Below are positions 26,758 through 38,850 of a stretch of DNA of 64,000 bases, in pieces. Position 1 is the stretch's first letter. Each line of letters begins with the position of its first letter. The notes below the pieces were generated by a model. The model did no database searches. It had not been told where the DNA came from and saw only the letters and a list, made by a program, of their open reading frames with translations. The position numbers were made by a program, and so were the translations under genes. This stretch comes from Parazoarcus communis (GTDB lineage Bacteria > Pseudomonadota > Gammaproteobacteria > Burkholderiales > Rhodocyclaceae). Location: the NCBI RefSeq assembly GCF_003111645.1, contig NZ_CP022187.1, positions 4,402,001 to 4,466,000 of the forward strand. The letters are read 5' to 3'.

Positions 26758-28035
26758 TCAGCGGCGGATTTCTCCGTTGCCGAAAACGATCCACTTCTGG
26801 CTGGTCAGGCCTTCAAGTCCGACGGGGCCGCGGGCGTGAATCTTGTCGGTCGAAATTCCGATCTCCGCGCCGAGTCCGTATTCGAAACCATCTGCGAAAC
26901 GCGTAGACGCATTCACCATGACGGAGGCCGAATCAACCTCGCGCAGAAAGCGCATGGCGTTCGTGTAGTTCTCGGTCAGGATCGACTCGGTGTGCCCCGA
27001 ACTGTAGGTGTTGATGTGCTCGATGGCTTCATCCAGGCCGGCAACGATCTTCACCGCGATGATTGGTCCGAGGTACTCCTCGCTCCAGTCCTGCTCTGTC
27101 GCGGCCACGAGCTTGTCGGCGGCAATGCCGGCCTCTGTCAGCAGCGCGAGCGATTCCGGGCAGGCGCGCATCTCGACGCCTTTGCCGGCGAGCATGGTGC
27201 CGATGGCGGGCAGGCACAGGTCGGCCACGGTGCGCGAAACGAGCAGCGACTCGGCGGTGTTGCAGGTGCCGTAGCGCTGGGTCTTTGAGTTCTCGACGAT
27301 CGGTACGATACGCGCCGGATCGGCTTCGTCATCAACGTACACATGGCAGTTGCCATCGAGGTGCTTGATCACGGGAACCCTGGATTCGCGCGAGATGCGT
27401 TCGATCAGGCCCTTGCCACCACGCGGCACGATCACGTCCACGAACTCGGGCATGGTGATGAGGGCGCCGACGGCAGCGCGGTCGGTGGTGTCGACAACCT
27501 GTACCGCATGTTCGGGCAGGCCGGCTGCGGCGAGTCCGTTGCGCACGCATTCGGCAATCGCCTGGTTGCAGTGCAGGGCCTCGCTGCCGCCGCGCAGGAT
27601 GGCAGCATTGCCAGACTTGAGGCACAGCGCGGCAGCGTCCGCCGTCACGTTTGGACGGGCTTCGTAGATGATGCCGATGACACCGAGCGGTACCCGCATC
27701 TTGCCAACCTGGATGCCAGAGGGGCGGCGCTTGACGTCGGTGATCTCGCCGACCGGGTCGGGCAGGGCAGCGACCTGTTCGAGGCCGATGGCGATGGCTT
27801 CGACCCCCTTCTCAGTGAGCGTCAGGCGGTCGATCATGGACGGCTCAAGACCGGAACGACGCGCAGCTTCAAGGTCCTGCGCGTTGGCCGCAAGCAGGGT
27901 GGCGGCGCGTGCGCGAATGTCGGCTGCCATGGCCAGCAGGGCAGTGTTCTTGGCCTCGGACGAAGCCGCAGCCAGCAGACGGGATGCCGCACGGGCCTGC
28001 CGTCCAAGAGTTTGCATGTAGTTCTGGATGTCCAT
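26758..28035 (-). CDS. proA: Gamma-glutamyl phosphate reductase
   Basis: This 425-residue NADPH-dependent enzyme reduces gamma-glutamyl phosphate to glutamate semialdehyde, the second step of proline synthesis. It has the aldehyde-dehydrogenase-like fold with [14 protein letters not shown], the catalytic cysteine in [14 protein letters not shown] (C258) and the late [20 protein letters not shown] motif. The length is normal. proB is not in the window. It lies 87 bases downstream of holA on the same strand. Confidence 0.97.
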   Translation of the reverse strand: MDIQNYMQTLGRQARAASRLLAAASSEAKNTALLAMAADIRARAATLLAANAQDLEAARRSGLEPSMIDRLTLTEKGVEAIAIGLEQVAALPDPVGEITDVKRRPSGIQVGKMRVPLGVIGIIYEARPNVTADAAALCLKSGNAAILRGGSEALHCNQAIAECVRNGLAAAGLPEHAVQVVDTTDRAAVGALITMPEFVDVIVPRGGKGLIERISRESRVPVIKHLDGNCHVYVDDEADPARIVPIVENSKTQRYGTCNTAESLLVSRTVADLCLPAIGTMLAGKGVEMRACPESLALLTEAGIAADKLVAATEQDWSEEYLGPIIAVKIVAGLDEAIEHINTYSSGHTESILTENYTNAMRFLREVDSASVMVNASTRFADGFEYGLGAEIGISTDKIHARGPVGLEGLTSQKWIVFGNGEIRR

Positions 28036-28122
28036 CTGTATCTTCGCAGCGCTAGAGCCAAACAGGAATTAAAGCATTGAAAGCGCTTCGTGTGGTTCGC
28101 TTGTGCAATCCGCTCATTGAAC

Positions 28123-29130
28123 TTATCGGCGGGCGAGCCGGAGCGCCAGTTGCAGAAACTCGTCCCAGACATCGCCAGCAACCAGCCCCTTGATCATGCG
28201 ATCGATGCGCGCGGCGTGCATCAGCGCGGCGCGCAGCCCCGACTGGCTCAGGCGCTCCAGCGCCCGACCGAGTGCCTGCTGACGCTTGTTGTCGAAGATG
28301 CGCTCGCTCTTGAACAGCGCGGCGAGCGGCTGTCCTGCATCGCGCCCGGCGCGCAGACTGGCGAGACTGCGGGTTTCGTTGGCGAGTGCCCACAGGATCA
28401 GCGGCGGTGCGGCGCCTTCTCCCTTCAGCCCTTCCAGAAGTCGCGCACAGCGTGCGGGGGCGCCTTCGAGTACCGCCTGCCGCAGCTTGTCGATGTCGTA
28501 ACGTGCAACGTTGAGGACGGCGTCCTGAATCTGTTCGAGGCTGAGCTTGCCTTCCGGATGCAGCAGGCCAAGCTTGCGGATCTCCTGGTGGGCCGCAAGC
28601 AGGTTGCCTTCGACGTGGTCCGCGATGAAGCTCAGTGCTTCGGGGTCGGCAGACTGCTGCTGGGCGGCAAGGCGATGCGCGATCCAGGCAGGGAGGCGTT
28701 CGCGCTCGGGCGCATTGAGCTCGATGATGATGCCGTGCTCGCCGAGCGCCTTGAACCAGGCCGTCTTGCGCGTCTGCCAGTCGAGTTCGGGGAGCGTGAT
28801 CAGGGTGAGCACGCCCGCAGGCAAGTGGGCGAGGTAGCGTTGCAGTGCGTCTCCGCCTTCGCGGCCCGGCTTGCCTGTGGGAATGCGCAGGTCGACCAGC
28901 TTTTCGCCGCCGAACAGCGACATGTTGCCGGCCGCCATGGTCAGGCTTTCCCAGCGGAAACCCTGGCCGACGACCAGCGTTTCACGTTCGGAGAAGCCCT
29001 GCCGCCTGGCGCTTGCCCGGATTGCATCGCCGGCCTCAAGCACGAGCAGGGGCTCGTTGCCGAAAAGCACCCAGAGCGGCGCAAGCGGCTTGTCGAGCTG
29101 GCTTGCGAGCTGGTCTGGCCTGAGGTTCAC
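28123..29130 (-). CDS. holA: DNA polymerase III subunit delta
   Basis: This 335-residue protein is the clamp-loader subunit that opens the beta sliding clamp. It begins with RPDQLASQL and the LWVLFGNEPLLVLEA segment typical of HolA, followed by GGEKLVDLRIPTGKPG and the C-terminal collar domain with ILWALANETRSLASL. It overlaps lptE by three bases (ATGA type), as in E. coli where rlpB (lptE) and holA follow leuS. The leuS-lptE-holA order is thus kept. Confidence 0.95.
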   Translation of the reverse strand: MNLRPDQLASQLDKPLAPLWVLFGNEPLLVLEAGDAIRASARRQGFSERETLVVGQGFRWESLTMAAGNMSLFGGEKLVDLRIPTGKPGREGGDALQRYLAHLPAGVLTLITLPELDWQTRKTAWFKALGEHGIIIELNAPERERLPAWIAHRLAAQQQSADPEALSFIADHVEGNLLAAHQEIRKLGLLHPEGKLSLEQIQDAVLNVARYDIDKLRQAVLEGAPARCARLLEGLKGEGAAPPLILWALANETRSLASLRAGRDAGQPLAALFKSERIFDNKRQQALGRALERLSQSGLRAALMHAARIDRMIKGLVAGDVWDEFLQLALRLARR

Positions 29131-29642
29131 TGGGGCCGGCGATAGGCCGCCAGGCGGCGCATGATCTGCTGCACGAGATCGGCCTGCATGTCGCGATAGA
29201 GCAGCGTTTCTTCCTGCTCCTTGCCGAGCACCTCTTCATCGTCGAAGGTGTACTCGCGCTGTCCCGAGATGTTCGTGGGCGGAATCAGCTCGGTGTTCTT
29301 GCTGTCGATGAGGCGGAAACGGATACGCTGCGTAAGCTGGTACTCGCGTACCGTCCCGGAACTCGTCAGGCTGAGAATTTCCCGGCCACGCTCGTTTGCA
29401 AGAATCTGAAGCCTGGCTTCGGCCTTGCTCGCATCCTCGGTAATCGTCGTTGTACCGCTGAGTTCCACCTTGCGGCGGATCGCGGAGCCAAGGTCGGAGA
29501 ACTGGCTGGCACTGACATGCAGGGTGGAGAAGGCAAGGGGCTGAGGCCCGCGCAGGTGGAAGCCACAGCCGGCAAGCATGGCTGAGGCTGCGAGTGCCGC
29601 GCCTGCTTTGAGCAGGCGGCGGCGGGCAGAGTTGGAGTGCAT
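29127..29642 (-). CDS. lptE: LPS-assembly lipoprotein LptE
   Basis: This 171-residue outer-membrane lipoprotein plugs the LptD barrel and helps LPS insertion. A signal peptide with twin basic residues ends in the lipobox LAGC (C26), followed by GFHLRGPQPLAFSTL, the hallmark of the family, and a mixed alpha/beta domain. The C-terminal LLYRDMQADLVQQIMRRLAA helix is typical. It lies ten bases after leuS and overlaps holA. Its partner LptD is encoded at 56.4 kb in this window. Confidence 0.94.
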   Translation of the reverse strand: MHSNSARRRLLKAGAALAASAMLAGCGFHLRGPQPLAFSTLHVSASQFSDLGSAIRRKVELSGTTTITEDASKAEARLQILANERGREILSLTSSGTVREYQLTQRIRFRLIDSKNTELIPPTNISGQREYTFDDEEVLGKEQEETLLYRDMQADLVQQIMRRLAAYRRPQ

Positions 29643-29652
29643 GAGTGCGTCC

Positions 29653-32400
<2,748 letters not shown>

Positions 32401-32414
32401 TTACGCGCTTCAGC

Positions 32415-32450
32415 AAAAAAAATGGCACCCGGCGAAGGGGCCGGATGCCA
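32415..32450 (-). terminator. Terminator of the small uncharacterised gene
   Basis: On the minus strand TGGCA-T-CCGG pairs with CCGG-G-TGCCA (one internal mismatch), loop of eight, followed by eight T (32415-32422). It separates the 109-residue hypothetical gene from leuS. Confidence 0.85.
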
Positions 32451-32468
32451 AATCTCCGATGAAGGAGA

Positions 32469-32485
32469 GGGAGGGAGGGGGTGGG
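32469..32485 (+). repeat. G-quadruplex-type motif
   Basis: Four G-runs (GGG, GGG, GGGGG, GGG) separated by single bases on the plus strand. Both neighbouring genes are on the minus strand, so the G-rich strand is the template strand downstream of the hypothetical gene and before its terminator. Confidence 0.6.
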
Positions 32486-32522
32486 CGTCGCCGCTGGGGC
32501 GCTGCGCTTGAATTCGTACCGA

Positions 32523-32852
32523 TCAGGCCGCCTTCTGGGGTTTGATCTCGGTCTGGCGCTGCCAGTTGGCCGACATGGCCTTGAACATGTCTTCCATCGC
32601 TGTCAGTGGCATGTTCCACATGCGCTGCTGGCTGCGAAGAATGGGCGTAACACAGGGCGTGCACAGGGTTTCCTTCTCGGCGTCGAGGAGGTTGAGGAAT
32701 ATGTCGATGGCTGCACCCCAGTACTCTGCGTTGCCAACCCAGCCGGTCTCGGTGGTGGCTTCGCGGACTGCCTTGCGCCAAAGGGAATTGGCGCGCTCGA
32801 TGGGGACGCCGGCCTTGCGAGCGTACCAGGGAAGTAGTTTGGGTGCTTTCAT
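32523..32852 (-). CDS. Uncharacterised 109-residue protein
   Basis: I do not recognise a named family. The protein begins KAPKLLPWYARKAGVPIERA, then has a Trp-rich helical part (GWVGNAEYWGAAIDIFLNLL) and a CTPC pair near residue 68, followed by a helix with MWNMPLTAMEDMFKAM. There is no signal peptide or membrane segment, so it should be cytoplasmic. The alternation of charged and hydrophobic residues suggests an all-helical fold. It looks like a genuine gene: it has its own intrinsic terminator and codon use like its neighbours. I think similar small proteins occur in other Rhodocyclales, but this is memory, not a search. It is divergent from uvrD. Confidence 0.7.
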   Translation of the reverse strand: MKAPKLLPWYARKAGVPIERANSLWRKAVREATTETGWVGNAEYWGAAIDIFLNLLDAEKETLCTPCVTPILRSQQRMWNMPLTAMEDMFKAMSANWQRQTEIKPQKAA

Positions 32853-33185
32853 CTGTGTTCTCCGTATGGCCGGGGTAGGCCTGCGTGCGCTTTAGGGGCC
32901 TTGTGGGCCTGTGCTTTGCGCTCCGTATGCTGTGCTGCGTCAAGTAACGATGGCTTCTTATGAACCATTCTATAAGGTATCTGGCAAAAAGAACGTGAAA
33001 AAGTTCATCAATTTGTTGCTGTGCACAATTTAAGCCTATCGCAGCAGCTACAGGGGATCAAGCGCCTGTCTCAAAATCACAGCATTAGTCCATTAGTTAT
33101 AGTAATGAGTGCTCGCACACTCCTGACCCGCGCTAGCGGGCTGTGCAAGGTCAGCGGTTAGAATGGCGGCAGTAAAGGAAAACTC
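32853..33185. other. AT-rich divergent intergenic region
   Basis: There is no gene in these 333 bases. The middle (about 32935-33115) is clearly richer in A/T than the rest of the window and holds a tandem CATTAGTC/CATTAGTT repeat and a TATAGT hexamer (plus strand) 80 bases before uvrD. No full promoter pair stands out. It should hold the start signals of both the hypothetical gene and uvrD. Confidence 0.6.
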
Positions 33186-35414
33186 ATGTCCCAACTGCTT
33201 GCCAATCTGAATCCCGAACAACTTCAGGCCGTTACCCTGCCGCCGCAGCATGCCCTCATCCTCGCGGGCGCCGGCTCTGGAAAAACCCGCGTCCTGACCA
33301 CCCGCATTGCCTGGCTCATCCAGTCCGGCCAGGTCGACCCGTCCGGCATCCTGGCGGTCACCTTCACCAACAAGGCGGCAAAGGAGATGCTCGCCCGTCT
33401 CGGTGCGATGCTGCCGATCAGTCCGCGTGGCATGTGGGTCGGCACCTTCCATGGTCTGTGCAACCGGTTGTTGCGCGCCCATCACCGTGATGCCGGGCTG
33501 CCGCAGCTGTTCCAGATCCTTGACTCTGCCGATCAGCTGGCCGCAATCAAGCGTTTGCTGAAGACGCTGAATGTCGACGACGAAAAATTTCCGCCGCGTG
33601 AGCTCCAGCACTTCATCAATGGCCAGAAAGAGGCGGGAAACCGCCCCCATGCCGTCGAAGCCTGGGACGACTTTACAAAGCAGCGCGTTCAGCTCTATCA
33701 GGAGTATGAAGCCCAGTGCCAGCGCGAGTCTGTTGTGGATTTTGCGGAGTTGCTGCTGCGCACTTACGAGTTGCTCGAACGCAATGAACCGATTCGTCGC
33801 CATTATCAGCGGCGCTTCCGGCACATCCTGGTCGACGAGTTTCAGGACACCAACCGCTTGCAGTACCGGTGGTTGAAGCTGCTGGCAGCAGACGGTGCCG
33901 AGGGCGGCGCAGCCTTGCTGTGCGTGGGGGACGACGACCAGAGTATCTACCGGTTTCGTGGCGCTGAAGTGGGCAACATGCGCGACTTCGAGCGCGAATT
34001 TCAGGTGAAAAACGTCATTCGGCTCGAGCAGAACTATCGCTCGTACAGCAATATCCTGGATGCGGCGAATGCGATCATCCGCTTCAATACGCACCGCCTG
34101 GGCAAGAATCTGTGGACCGACCAGGGGGCGGGTGAGCCGATCCGTATCTTCGAAGCCTATGCCGACTCTGATGAGGCGCGCTGGATCGTGGAGGAGATAC
34201 AGGGGCTGGTGCGCGATGGTCGTTCCCGCGCCGAGATTGCGCTGCTTTACCGTTCAAATGCGCAGTCGCGCGTGCTGGAGCATCGCCTTTTCTCGGCCGG
34301 TATTCCGTACCGGGTCTATGGCGGCCTGCGCTTTTTCGAGCGCCAGGAGATCAAGCACGCCCTTGCCTATCTGCGCCTGATCGCCAATCCGGACGATGAC
34401 ACCGCGTTTGCGCGGGTGGTGAATTTTCCCACGCGCGGGATTGGAGCGCGCTCGATCGAGGTGTTGCAGGACGCCGCGCGCACCTATAACACCAGCCTGT
34501 ATGCCACCGTGCCGCACCTGACCGGCAAGGCGGGAACCGCGCTGGGTCAGTTCCTGAGGATGATCGAGGATCTGCGGCGTGATACCGGGCCGCTGACCCT
34601 TCCCGAGCTCATCGATCACGTGCTGGACCGCTCCGGTCTTCGAGATCACTACAAAAGCGAGAAAGAGGGCAGCGAGCGCCTGGAGAACCTGGACGAACTG
34701 CTGAACGCGGCCGCCAACTTCGTTGCGGAGCAGCAGGCGGGTGCGCCCGGAGCCGATCCCGCCGATCCCGGCGAGCACCGTCAGCTTGCGGACTTTCTTG
34801 CCCATGCGTCGCTCGAGGCCGGTGATCATCAGGCGGATCAGGGTGCGGATGCCGTGCAGTTGATGACCGTGCATTCGTCCAAGGGCCTGGAATTCGATGT
34901 GGTCTTCCTGTCCGGGCTGGAAGAGGGGCTGTTTCCGCACGAGAACAGCATTCTCGAAGCCGAGGGGCTGGAGGAGGAGCGGCGGCTGATGTATGTGGCG
35001 GTGACTCGCGCCAGGGAGCGGCTGTACCTGTCATTCGCGCAGAGCCGGATGCTTCATGGCCAGACCCGCTACAACCTGCGCTCACGGTTTCTTGAGGAGA
35101 TTCCGGCCGGGCTCACCAAGTGGCTCAGTCCGCCGAGTCCGCGTGCTGCGCTTGGTGGTGCGACCGGTGGCGCAGGCGGGGCCTACTTCACGTCGTCCGC
35201 AAAACCGGCCGCAACGCAGCGTGAACCGCGGCCGGCGTTTGCCAGTTTGCCCGGCGGTCTGCGCATCGGCCAGAACGTGAGTCACGCCAAGTTCGGGCAG
35301 GGCGTGATCGTCGCCGCCGAGGGCGGTGGCAGTGACGCCCGGGTGCAGGTCAATTTCGGCTCGGCCGGGATGAAGTGGCTGCTGCTCGCAGTGGCCAAGC
35401 TCGACCCGGCCTGA
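33186..35414 (+). CDS. uvrD: DNA helicase II
   Basis: This 742-residue superfamily 1 helicase unwinds DNA in nucleotide excision and mismatch repair. It has Walker A GAGSGKT (28-34), motif II DEFQDTN, motif III GDDDQSIYRFRGA, motif IV LEQNYRSY, motif V VHSSKGLEFDVVFL and motif VI YVAVTRARERL. The C-terminal 60 residues (GQNVSHAKFGQGVIVAAEGG) form the usual RNA-polymerase-binding Tudor-like domain. AAAGGAAA lies eight bases before the ATG. An imperfect LexA-like sequence lies about 100 bases upstream (see rejected items). Confidence 0.97.
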   Translation: MSQLLANLNPEQLQAVTLPPQHALILAGAGSGKTRVLTTRIAWLIQSGQVDPSGILAVTFTNKAAKEMLARLGAMLPISPRGMWVGTFHGLCNRLLRAHHRDAGLPQLFQILDSADQLAAIKRLLKTLNVDDEKFPPRELQHFINGQKEAGNRPHAVEAWDDFTKQRVQLYQEYEAQCQRESVVDFAELLLRTYELLERNEPIRRHYQRRFRHILVDEFQDTNRLQYRWLKLLAADGAEGGAALLCVGDDDQSIYRFRGAEVGNMRDFEREFQVKNVIRLEQNYRSYSNILDAANAIIRFNTHRLGKNLWTDQGAGEPIRIFEAYADSDEARWIVEEIQGLVRDGRSRAEIALLYRSNAQSRVLEHRLFSAGIPYRVYGGLRFFERQEIKHALAYLRLIANPDDDTAFARVVNFPTRGIGARSIEVLQDAARTYNTSLYATVPHLTGKAGTALGQFLRMIEDLRRDTGPLTLPELIDHVLDRSGLRDHYKSEKEGSERLENLDELLNAAANFVAEQQAGAPGADPADPGEHRQLADFLAHASLEAGDHQADQGADAVQLMTVHSSKGLEFDVVFLSGLEEGLFPHENSILEAEGLEEERRLMYVAVTRARERLYLSFAQSRMLHGQTRYNLRSRFLEEIPAGLTKWLSPPSPRAALGGATGGAGGAYFTSSAKPAATQREPRPAFASLPGGLRIGQNVSHAKFGQGVIVAAEGGGSDARVQVNFGSAGMKWLLLAVAKLDPA

Positions 35415-35431
35415 GGGTCTTCTCGAGGCGG

Positions 35432-35447
35432 CGGGCCCGCGGGCCCG
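35432..35447. other. 16-bp GC palindrome between uvrD and parA
   Basis: CGGGCCCGCGGGCCCG is a perfect palindrome in the 39-base gap between the convergent uvrD and parA genes. It could stop both transcripts, although no T-tract follows on either strand. Confidence 0.45.
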
Positions 35448-35453
35448 TGCCGC

Positions 35454-36233
35454 TCAGGCGCCGTACTTGCGTGCCAGATTGTCGTGCAGGGAGACGAATT
35501 CCTGCGCGAGTTTGTGCTTGGGTTCGAGGTGGATCATTGGCTTGGCCTGTTCGTGTGACTCCTTGATCTTCACCGAGGCCGACAGGTAGGGCTCAAGCAC
35601 GGGCAAGCCTTCATCGATCAGTTCCTGCACCACTTTCTGTGGGAGGCTGGCGCGGGCCTGGAACTGGTTCACCACGATGCCTTCAACTCTGAGGTCGCGG
35701 TTGTGGTCGGCCTTGATCTCCTCCACGTTCTCAAGCAGGGAGTAGAGCGCGCGGCGTGAGAAGTCGTCGCAATCGAACGGGATCAGGCACGCGTTGGCGG
35801 CAATCAGGGCCGAGCGGGTGTAGAAGTTGAGCGCCGGCGGGGTGTCGATGTAGACGCAGTCGTAGTCCCCGGCAAGTTCATCGAGTGCATCACGCAATTT
35901 GTAGATCTTGTAGCGCGATTCCAGCTTGCTTTGCAGCTCTTCCAGCTGTGGGTGGGAGGGCATGACGTGCAGGCCGTCGAAAGGGCTGGCGACGATGAAG
36001 TCGCCGGTTGCTTTCGGATTGAGCTTGAAGTTGAGCGTCTGGTCGAAGAAGTCTGCGAGCGTGCTGTCGAGCGAGTCGCCCGATACGCCGAGAAGGTATT
36101 GCGTGGAGTTGCCCTGCGGATCGAGGTCGATGACCAGCGTACGCTTGCCCTGTTGGGCGCTGATTGCTGCCAGATTGCAGGTAATGGTGGATTTGCCGAC
36201 CCCACCTTTCTGATTGAACACCACGCGTCGCAT
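35454..36233 (-). CDS. ParA family ATPase (orphan)
   Basis: This 259-residue deviant Walker ATPase has KGGVGKS at 9-15, DLDPQGNSTQYLLG and the DTPPALN Walker B region. Members of the family position plasmids, chromosomes or protein cargo by forming gradients on DNA. No parB gene or parS-like repeat lies beside it; its neighbours are uvrD and maeB. The start is the ATG ending at 36233 with a strong GGAGG before it. The length is typical of chromosomal ParA/Soj-like proteins. The cargo cannot be told from sequence. It does not carry an extra N-terminal HTH, unlike P1-type plasmid ParA. Confidence 0.88.
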   Translation of the reverse strand: MRRVVFNQKGGVGKSTITCNLAAISAQQGKRTLVIDLDPQGNSTQYLLGVSGDSLDSTLADFFDQTLNFKLNPKATGDFIVASPFDGLHVMPSHPQLEELQSKLESRYKIYKLRDALDELAGDYDCVYIDTPPALNFYTRSALIAANACLIPFDCDDFSRRALYSLLENVEEIKADHNRDLRVEGIVVNQFQARASLPQKVVQELIDEGLPVLEPYLSASVKIKESHEQAKPMIHLEPKHKLAQEFVSLHDNLARKYGA

Positions 36234-36552
36234 CGTCGATTCCCCTCCGGTTGTTGCGGCATTGTGCCAAAAATCGGCAAACCTATCCCGGATAGCTGTT
36301 TTGCGCAGGGCACACCTGCCCAAGCCGCGAGCGCTGCGCTAAACTTCCGACTCGTTATTCATGACCGTTGCAGCCTACTCCCCGGGGCGCTCGGCATGCG
36401 GGCCCGGTCGGGTCCGGTCCGTGGCAAGGCAGCTCGTGCCAGAGCAAAAAGAAAACGCTGCGGATGATCGCAATTGGCAGGACAAGGGCAAGCGCCTATT
36501 GTCCTGTCCGGATGTTCACGAGAACACCATACTGTACCGAGAGGGAGAACTC
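36234..36552. other. Intergenic region between parA and maeB
   Basis: I see no gene in these 319 bases. An open frame joined to maeB reaches back to 36361 but shows no family resemblance and codon choice like non-coding DNA. A GTTC-ACGA-GAAC inverted repeat lies about 40 bases before maeB, and GAGGGAGAAC provides its Shine-Dalgarno. Confidence 0.6.
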
Positions 36553-38850
36553 ATGGATCAGGATTTCATCGCAGCGGCACTGGACTATCACCGTGCGCCG
36601 ACACGCGGCAAGATTTCGGTCGTGCCCACCAAGGGCCTGACCAACCAGCGCGATCTCGCGCTTGCCTATTCGCCCGGTGTGGCAGCCGCCTGCGATGCCA
36701 TCGTCGCGGACCCCGCACAGGCACGTGAACTCACCAGCCGTGGCAACCTGGTTGCCGTGGTCACCAACGGCACTGCAGTGCTCGGACTGGGCAATATCGG
36801 CCCGCTGGCGTCGAAGCCGGTCATGGAAGGCAAGGGCTGCCTGTTCAAGAAGTTTGCCAATATCGACGTGTTCGATATCGAGCTCAACGAAAATGACCCC
36901 GACAAGCTGATCGACATCATCGCTTCGCTTGAGCCGACGCTGGGCGGTATCAACCTCGAGGACATCAAGGCGCCCGAGTGCTTCTACATCGAGAAGAAGC
37001 TGCGCGAGCGCATGAAGATTCCGGTCTTCCACGACGATCAGCATGGCACGGCCATCATCTCGTCGGCGGGCCTGATCAACGGTCTCAAGGTTGTCGGCAA
37101 GGACATCGCCACCGTGAAGCTGGTGTGTTCCGGCGCCGGCGCGGCCGCCATTGCCTGCCTGGACCTCATGGTCAGCCTTGGTCTGAAGCGTGAGAACGTC
37201 TACGTTTGCGACTCCAAGGGCGTGATCTATCAGGGGCGTGACGAGAAGATGGAGCCGACGAAGGCTCGTTATGCTCAGGTCACCGATGCTCGCACCCTGG
37301 GTGATGCCATCGTTGGTGCCGACGTCTTCCTCGGTCTGTCCACCGCGGGCGTGCTCAAGCCCGAGATGGTCGCCAATATGGCTGACCAGCCGCTGATCTT
37401 CGCGCTGGCAAACCCGAATCCGGAGATTCTGCCCGCCGATGCGAAGGCGGTGCGCCCGGACTGCATCGTGGCGACCGGGCGTTCGGACTTCCCGAACCAG
37501 GTCAACAACGTGCTGTGCTTCCCCTTCATCTTCCGTGGCGCGCTCGACGTGGGCGCCAGCACGATCAACGAGGAAATGAAGCTTGCCTGCGTGAAGGCGA
37601 TCGCCGAGCTGGCTCAGGCGGAGCAGAGCGACATCGTGGCTTCGGCCTATGGCGGCGCGGAACTGACCTTCGGTCCCGACTACATCATCCCCAAGCCATT
37701 CGATCCGCGCCTGATCGTGAAGATCGCGCCGGCCGTGGCCCAGGCTGCGATGGATTCCGGTGTTGCGAGCCATCCGATTGAGGACATGCAGGCGTACGCG
37801 GCGACGCTGAGCGACTTCGTGTACACGACCGGCATTGTCATGAAGCCGGTGTTCTCGGCAGCCAAGCGCGTGCCGATGGAGCAGAAGCGCGTACTCTACG
37901 CCGAGGGCGAGGACGAGCGCGTTCTGCATGCGGCGCGCGTGGCCATCGACGAAGGCCTGGCCCGTCCGATCCTGATCGGTCGCCCCAGTGTGATCGAGAT
38001 GCGGATCAAGAAGATCGGTCTCAACCTCGTGCCCGAGCGCGACTTCGATATCGTCAATCCGGAATCCGACCCCCGCTATCGCGAGCTGTGCAACGACTAC
38101 TACCGCATGATGGCCCGTGACGGTGTGACGCCGGATCTGGCCAAGGCCAAGATGCGTCGCGACACGACACTGATCGGCGTGATGCTGCTGCGTCGTGGCG
38201 ATGCGGATGCGCTGGTGTGCGGCACGTTCGGAACCTATGACTATCACCTGCGTCAGGTGCAGGACGTGATCGGCCTCAAGCCGGGCGCCAAGCAGTTTGC
38301 GGCGATGAACCTGCTGTTGCTGCCCAAGCGCATGCTTGCGGTGACCGACACCTACGTCAACGAGAACCCGAATGCGGATGAAGTGGCCGAGATCGCGCTG
38401 ATGGCGGCTGCCGAGTTGCGCAGTTTCGGTATCGAGCCGCGCGTGGCCCTGCTGTCGCACTCCAATTTCGGCAGCTCGACTTCGGCGTCGGCGCGCAAGA
38501 TGCGTGCAGCCAGTGAGATCCTGCGTACCACGGCACCCGAACTCGAATGCGATGGCGAGATGCACGGCGATGCAGCACTGTCGCCCGAGATCCGCGCCAA
38601 ACTGCATCCGGATTCGGCGCTGACGGCAGATGCCAACCTGCTGGTGATGCCAAACCTCGACGCAGCCAACATCTCCTTCAACCTGATGAAGATGGCGAAC
38701 GGCGACGGCGTGTCGGTTGGTCCAATTCTGCTTGGTGCTGCACAGCCTGTGCATATCCTGACGCCATCGGCCACGGTTCGTCGACTGGTCAACATCACCG
38801 CGCTGGCAGTGGTCGATGCCGCCGAACTGAGGCGCTCCAAGGGTGGCTGA
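36553..38850 (+). CDS. maeB: NADP-dependent malic enzyme with phosphotransacetylase-like domain
   Basis: This 765-residue two-domain protein converts malate to pyruvate and CO2 with NADP. The malic enzyme part (about 1-430) has [20 protein letters not shown], the catalytic region [17 protein letters not shown] and the NADP site [11 protein letters not shown]. The C-terminal part (about 435-765) resembles phosphate acetyltransferase and in relatives acts in regulation by acetyl-CoA rather than catalysis. The start is the ATG at 36553 with GGGAG seven bases upstream. The last eight bases overlap the start of pldA. Confidence 0.96.
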   Translation: MDQDFIAAALDYHRAPTRGKISVVPTKGLTNQRDLALAYSPGVAAACDAIVADPAQARELTSRGNLVAVVTNGTAVLGLGNIGPLASKPVMEGKGCLFKKFANIDVFDIELNENDPDKLIDIIASLEPTLGGINLEDIKAPECFYIEKKLRERMKIPVFHDDQHGTAIISSAGLINGLKVVGKDIATVKLVCSGAGAAAIACLDLMVSLGLKRENVYVCDSKGVIYQGRDEKMEPTKARYAQVTDARTLGDAIVGADVFLGLSTAGVLKPEMVANMADQPLIFALANPNPEILPADAKAVRPDCIVATGRSDFPNQVNNVLCFPFIFRGALDVGASTINEEMKLACVKAIAELAQAEQSDIVASAYGGAELTFGPDYIIPKPFDPRLIVKIAPAVAQAAMDSGVASHPIEDMQAYAATLSDFVYTTGIVMKPVFSAAKRVPMEQKRVLYAEGEDERVLHAARVAIDEGLARPILIGRPSVIEMRIKKIGLNLVPERDFDIVNPESDPRYRELCNDYYRMMARDGVTPDLAKAKMRRDTTLIGVMLLRRGDADALVCGTFGTYDYHLRQVQDVIGLKPGAKQFAAMNLLLLPKRMLAVTDTYVNENPNADEVAEIALMAAAELRSFGIEPRVALLSHSNFGSSTSASARKMRAASEILRTTAPELECDGEMHGDAALSPEIRAKLHPDSALTADANLLVMPNLDAANISFNLMKMANGDGVSVGPILLGAAQPVHILTPSATVRRLVNITALAVVDAAELRRSKGG

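Noticed and set aside
33066-33082. LexA-like box CTGT-N9-ACAG upstream of uvrD
   Set aside because: The spacer is nine bases; LexA boxes of this type need eight, so binding is unlikely without experimental support.
36520-36533. GTTC-ACGA-GAAC inverted repeat before maeB
   Set aside because: Four-base arms are too short to stand out from chance.
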